Assembly (NCBI GenBank): GCA_933228675.1
Contig: OW121742.1
Location: 40,844,585-40,908,584 of the forward strand
Direction of reading: 5' to 3'
Length of the DNA: 64,000 bases
Source: Stomorhina lunata
Lineage: Eukaryota > Arthropoda > Insecta > Diptera > Rhiniidae
Under the pieces are notes generated by a model that was not told where the DNA came from, did no database searches, and saw only the letters and a program-made list of their open reading frames with translations. A program made the translations under genes and the position numbers. This document shows positions 58,541-64,000 of this stretch, one piece after another. Numbering within the stretch: position 1 is the first letter of the stretch; each line of letters opens with the position of its first letter.

Positions 58541-60005
58541 TTTATAATAAAATTTTCTATAGAAAATTTTGATAAAAAAAATTTTAGAAAAATTTATTAT
58601 ACAAAAAAAATTTTAACAAAAAAAAATTTTTTATAGAAAAATTTTGTAGCAAAAATTTTCGATACAAAAATTTAATACCAAAAATTTTTTATGGAAAAAA
58701 TTTATAATAAAAATTATAAAAATTTCTATAGAAAAATTTTTGATGACTAACAATTTTTTATAACTCAAAAATTTTATGTAGAAATAACTCAAAAATTCTC
58801 TATAGAAAAATTTTTTATAACTGAAAAAGTTTTTAATAACTCAAAAATTTTCTATTGAAAAATTTTATAAAACTATTTTTGATAAAATTTTAAAATGAAA
58901 CCTAAAAATTTTGTGTAGAAAAATTTTATGAAGAAAAATTTTCTGTCGAAAAATTTTTGATAACTCAAAAATTTTCTATAGCAAAATCATTTTTTATAGA
59001 AAAATTTTGTGCTAACTTAAAAAGTTTTTAATAACAAAAAAAATTTTTCTATAGAAACATTTTAGATAAATCAAAAATTTTTTATAGAAAAATTTTTGAT
59101 AACTCGAAAATTTTTTATAGAAAAATTCTTGGTGACTCGAAAGTTTTGTAGAGAAAAGTTTTATAACTAAAATTTTTCTGGAAAAATTTTATAAAGAAAA
59201 GTCATATATTTTCTGAAGAAAAATTTTTGATAACTCAAAAATTTTCAAAAGAAAAACTCAAAAATATTGTATAGGAAAACTTTTGATGACTCAAAAATTT
59301 TGTATAGAAAAACTTTTGACAACTCAAAAATTTTGTATAGAAAAATGTTTGATAACACCAAAATTTTCTATGGAAAAATGAAAAATTTTTGATAACCTAA
59401 AAATTTTTATAAAAAAATTTTTAACAACTCAAAAATTTTCTACAGAAAAATTTTATATTTTTGAAAAGGCAAAAATTTTCTATAGAAAAATTTTTGATAA
59501 ATCAAAAATTTTTTATAGAAAAACTTTGACTTGATAACTCAAAATATATATAGCAAAATTTTTGATAACACAAAAATTTTTGATTGAAAAATTTTCTTTA
59601 GAAAAATTTTTAAAAACTCAAACATTTTCTATAGAAACATTCAAACGTTTTTTATTAAAAATTTTTTGATAACTCAAAAATTTTCTATAGAAAAATGTTT
59701 GATAACTCAAAAATGTTCTTTACAAAAATTTTTGATAACTCAAAAATTCTCTATAGAAAACTTTTTAATAACTCAAAAATTTTTTATGGAAAAATTTTTG
59801 ATAACTCAAAAATTTTCTATAGAAAAATTGTTGATAACTTAAAAATTTCCTAAAGAAAAATTTTTGATAACTCAAAAATTTTCTATAGAAAAATTTTTGA
59901 TATCTTAAAAATTTCCTAAAGAACAATTTTTGAGATTTCAAAAATTTTCTATAGAAAAATTTTTGATAACTCAAACGTTTTCTATAGAAAAGTTATATTT
60001 TGAGT
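58541..60005. repeat. 30-33 bp CTATAG minisatellite (array E)
   Basis: About 45 units of AACTCAAAAA, TTTTCTATAGAAAA and ATTTTTGAT, best ordered at 59680-59990. It is the same core and almost the same unit as array A at the left edge, with AACTC in place of the second A-run. It gives an artificial minus-strand Phe/Lys/Ser/Tyr repeat frame. Confidence 0.93.
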
Positions 60006-60560
60006 CAAAATATTTATTTTATTTTTGAATTAAGGTTTTTTTAATTCCTCCAAATTTTTGGTGGAAAATTATTGTTAGAAATTTTTGAAAATTTTCCTCT
60101 AAAATTAATATTAATCATACGCCACGATAAACCTAAACTTTAAGCAGTTAGAGCTTTTTGGCAAATCGAAGGATTTCAATGATGATTTTTATTCTTAGGA
60201 ATATTCTAAAATTTAAAATTTTGTTTTGTGTGGTAATTTTAAAAATTTCGGAACAAAATTTAGAACAAATTTTAGATTTTTATAAAGTTTGAGTAGGCAA
60301 AGCTTTTTTGTTTTTAGTTCCATGAAATTAATCTGTAGAGATTCAAAATATTTGTTTTGTTCTTGAATTAAGATTTTTAATGATTTTTCAAATTTTTAAG
60401 AAAAAATCAATTTTAAAATTTTTTGAAAATTTTCCTTTGGAATTAATATTAATCATACGTCACTATAGCCCTAAACTTTGAGTAGTTACAGCTTTCTGGT
60501 AGTTTAGGCGATCTTTAAAATTCTTGAAGCTTATGATTCTTAGAAATATTCTAAAATTTT
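60006..60560 (+). repeat. Two ~338-bp units with variant boxes
   Basis: TTAATATTAATCATACGCCA (box at 60106-60122) and TTAATATTAATCATACGTCA (box at 60444-60460) lie 338 bp apart, matching the ~333-bp period of the 55-57 kb satellite. Both are preceded by AAATTTTTGAAAATTTTCCT-like or TTTTCCTTTGGAATTA stretches. Confidence 0.8.
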
Positions 60561-61086
60561 GAATTTTTTTTTTTTTGTTTTTTTTTTCGAAAATTTTCAG
60601 AACAAAATTCTTAAAAACTTTTTTTTAATTTTTTTTTTTAATTTTTTTTTTAATTTTTTTAAAAATTTTTTTTTTTTAATTTAATAAAATTTAAAAAAAT
60701 AATACTTTTTTCCATAATTTCTATAAAATTCGTTATATTATTTCTTATTTTTTTAATATGTTAATTTTAACAATTTATCTAACAAGAAATAAATTTTAAT
60801 TGGCCATAAATTTTAAATGTTTAATTCGACAAAAAAAATAAAAACTAAGAAACCTGATAAATTAACCTTCAAAGGCCGTTTGTTTATGAGAATTTATCTA
60901 GATTTTAGAAGTTTATATAGCGGGTGTTTGTTCGATTGAAGTAAGAAAAAAAATCCACAAACAAATCCAAATCGAAAAGAAAAAATATAAATTCAATAGT
61001 TTATAAGTAAACCAGCTTTTGGTTTCCCAACAGGCCTAAACCCCAGCAATTGTTGTTTATTCTAATAAATTCTAGACAACATGACA
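60561..61086. other. Low-complexity T/A-rich DNA, then unique DNA
   Basis: 60561-60700 is nearly pure T and A with TTTTTTTAA repeats. Afterwards the sequence is unique with no frame. Confidence 0.6.
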
Positions 61087-61089
61087 ATC

Positions 61090-61147
61090 AGGACAGACAG
61101 ACAGACAGAGGGAAGGAGGGACAGACAGAGTGAAGGAGGGACAGACG
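61090..61147. repeat. GACA simple-repeat tract
   Basis: Units of GGACAGACAGACAGA and GGGAAGGAGGGACAGAC, with the 20-bp GGAAGGAGG/TGAAGGAGG block doubled. Confidence 0.9.
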
Positions 61148-62420
61148 TTTGATGAAGTGAACAGACGGACCTATAGTCCAACTTAACGGACATGTGTTTA
61201 AATTTGATATAGAATATTGGCTTTAGCTAATAACAAACTAAACGACCTTTAGAAATATGCTAACACATGTGTTCACATTTTCCAATTGTGGTGGTACCAC
61301 CACCACCAGCTTTCAAACCACAATTACCACAAGTTGGATTTCGTTTGCTGGCCAATTCAATTCTTGTTGCATAGAATTTTCTATATCGATTCCATTTGGT
61401 TATTTGTGGTATATGAAATATGAACAAACAACCCAAAAGGTCTTTCAAGCAGTTTATCGATGAAAGAATTTTTTTAAACATAAATAAAAAGTAAATTATA
61501 TAGTTTTTTCAAGCTCCCATAGAAACCAGAAAGCCTGAACATTAAAGCAAAAAAATCAAACAGAAAAATATTGTTAATTTATTTAAACAAAAAAAAAATT
61601 GCTATGAAATGAACAAAAAAATCTATAAATTTTCTTAAATCTATTAAAACAAAAGTTTACTCTAGTCAATTGATTTAAAATAAAAATCTTAATGAAATTC
61701 AACGTTTATATAAATCTATTCATAAACAGATTTTTTACTCAAAACTAGTGATAACTTTTAACCCTAAAACTCAGAATTGCGTCAAGCACCCACCCAAGCA
61801 TATGTATCGCTACTTCAATAAATATTACACATTATTACAAAATCTTATCACTTTTAATGTAAAATCTTGGTATCTCTCTCGCTTTATAAAATCATTATAC
61901 ATTTTATATTCATTTGAACTGAACTCTGTCAGTTAAAACATTTATTTATTACTCTTATAGACATATACATATATTTCTCATTCATTTTCAATGATCTACT
62001 TAATGTTTCATTATTACAATATTTAAATTCCCCTAATCTCAGCTTGTTAAACTTTAATATGAAATTCACGATTTCATATACCAAATTCATATGTTTATCA
62101 CTTTATTTTCATTATTATCTCTAAAATAGCCTGATTATTGTCTCGTTTAAAATTTCTAGTATTTTATTGTAATTTGTGGTCTTTCATATTAAACTGCATT
62201 TCATATAATTATCTCACATGTGGTATTTAACGCCCACACAATACAACACATTCATTTGGAATTCATACACAATTCTATAGCATAGACATTTTTCAAACAA
62301 ATTTATTAAAATATCTGTTAAATATGTATTTCATTAGAGTGTCGTATTGTCTAACATTTGCTCTAGAGCTTAGATTAAATGACCATTTGTTAGGGTAAAA
62401 AGTTGAAGGAAAAAAAACTT
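61148..62420. other. Unique intergenic block
   Basis: At 61260-61481 the minus strand has a 73-codon frame of balanced composition ending in a Cys-rich tail with C-x2-C spacing. The plus strand is open across the same stretch. I recognise no family, so no gene is called. The rest is AT-rich without features. Confidence 0.4.
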
Positions 62421-64000
62421 CACGAATTAGCAATTTAAATGAAGTTGATACAAAATGTAGATATTTTTTGTGAATTATGGTTTATTTAATGTAATTTATA
62501 ATGTTAAATGAATGTTATTGCAAAGCTTAACAGTTTGACAGTAATTTTAAGCCATTTGGTTAAAGTTGAGATTTCGACCGATCTAATAGGAATATGATTT
62601 AGGGGTTATTGACCCTGGCAAAATGGGTATCAAACTCTTTGAAATAAAGAAATGAATACATTAAAAATATAAACCTAAGAAAAAATAGTAAGATTTTTAT
62701 ATTTTAAAGCAAAATTGTTTAAGAATGTACTGGATTCATTGTTGTATAAAAATTGTCAATTATTTTGTAAATTATTATTTATTTAAATTGATATATAATG
62801 TTGCCTATAAAGTAATTCAAAGCTTTAGAGTTTGACATTAATTTTAAGCTGTTAGCTCAAAGTTGAGATTTCGACCGATCTTATAGGAATATGATTTAAA
62901 GGATACTAACCTTAGCAAAATGGGTATCAAACTCTTTTAAATAAAGAAACAAAGGCCTTAAAAATATAAACCTAAGCGAAAAGAGTAAGATTTTCATATT
63001 TAAATGCAAAACTGTTTAAGAATGAACTGGATTCATTGTTATAACAAAAGTGTCAATTATTTTGTGAATTCTTATTAAATTAAATTGATATATAATGTTG
63101 ACTAAAAAGTTATTCAAAGTTTTAAAGTTTGACATTAATTTTAAGCAGTTAGCTCAAAGTTGAGATTTCGACCGATCTAATAGGAATATGATTTGGAGCT
63201 TAATTACCCAAGCAAAATGGGTATCAAACTCTTTTAAATTAAGAAATAAAGGTCTTAAAAATATAAACCTAAAAAAACAGTAACATTTTCATGTTTTAAT
63301 GCAAAACTATTTAAAAATGATATGGATTCATTGTTATATAAAAAAAAACAATTAAATTGTGAGCTATCGTTTAACTGATATAATTTATAATGCTAAATAA
63401 ATGGTAATACCAAGCTTTAGAGTTTGATATAAATTTTAAGCTATTAGCTCAAAGTTGAGATTTTGACCGATTCATTAGGAATATGTTTAGGAGGGCATCA
63501 ACCCAAGAAAAATGGCTCTCAAACTCTTTTAAATAAAGAAATAAAGGCCTTAAAAATATAAACCTAAGAAAAAACAGCAACATTTTCATGTTTTAATGCA
63601 AAGCTATTTAAGAAGGATAAAAAAACAATTATATTGTGAACTATCGTTTAACTGATGAATTTTTATAATGCTAAATAAATGGTAATACAAAGCTTTAGAA
63701 GTTGATATAAATTTTAAGCTATTAGTTCAAAGTTGGGATTTCGACCGATTTATTAGGAATATGTTTTGGAGGATACCAACCCAAGCAAAATGGGTATCAA
63801 ACTCTTTTAAATAAGAAAATAAAGTCTTTAAAAATATAAACATGTGAAAAAACAGTAACATTTTCATGTTTTAAATACTTTTATATGAAATACTTTTATA
63901 TATAAAAAAACAATTATATTGTGAACTATTGTTTAACTGATATAATTTATAACGCTTAATAAATATATATAATGAAGAATAGTCAAACTTTTGTTTTCCA
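62421..64000. repeat. ~295-bp satellite, five units, running off the window
   Basis: GAGATTTCGACCGATC or close variants lie at 62568, 62865, 63162, 63457 and 63735, with intervals of 297, 297, 295 and 278 bp. Other constant points are AGGAATATG, CAAAATGGGTATCAAACTCT and TTAAAAATATAAACCTA. Divergence increases to the right. The array continues beyond 64000. Confidence 0.95.

Noticed and set aside
59765..59974. Minus-strand frame with repeating Phe-Phe-Tyr-Arg-Lys-Phe-Leu
   Set aside because: Produced by the CTATAG minisatellite of array E.

Overview
The window is nuclear DNA from a higher fly (Diptera). The evidence is one intact zinc-finger gene whose fingers and overall layout match Drosophila klumpfuss, extremely AT-rich non-coding DNA, and homopolymeric Gln/Asn/Ala/His coding tracts typical of fly transcription factors. 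The very long, repeat-filled flanks fit a large-genome calyptrate fly (blowfly or house-fly type) better than Drosophila, but that is inference. There are no bacterial operons, no rRNA or tRNA genes that I could see, and no intact transposon gene.

Layout: 1-1775 is a 30-bp minisatellite with a CTATAG core; 1776-3140 is featureless AT-rich DNA; 3140-4870 is a ~205-267 bp repeat rich in AAGCTTTT. The klumpfuss-like coding region lies on the minus strand at 5399-7549, so its promoter and any 5' exons lie at higher coordinates. From 8.6 to 17.3 kb come AAGCTTTT-rich repeats and three 29-bp CTATAG/AAGCTT minisatellites, separated by unique DNA. From 19 to 26.9 kb are two families built on GATTAAC...TTTTTAGTAAATTTTT units, one with a ~560-590 bp higher-order period and one with a ~175 bp period. 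From 27 to 28.1 kb is a 538-bp tandem duplication. From 31 to 35.7 kb are clusters of TGTTGCT-type motifs, including the perfect 16-bp palindrome CAGCAACATGTTGCTG. From 37.4 to 39.9 kb are three further AAGCTTTT satellites (periods ~170, ~305 and ~131 bp). From 41.8 to 57 kb is a long degenerate repeat domain ending in a regular ~333-bp satellite. From 58.5 to 60 kb is another CTATAG array, and from 62.4 kb to the end a ~295-bp satellite runs off the window. Three short inverted-repeat elements (MITE-like) interrupt this landscape, one with clear piggyBac-type ends.

The most notable signal is a short box, CGTATGATTGATATTAA, that recurs about twenty times over 45 kb. It sits in minus-sense context at 15-28 kb and plus-sense context at 45-60 kb, inside two repeat families whose remaining sequence differs or has decayed. 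Only klumpfuss can be called as a gene. The rest is best read as a repeat-dense intergenic region that probably also carries its long-range regulatory DNA in the unique blocks between arrays.
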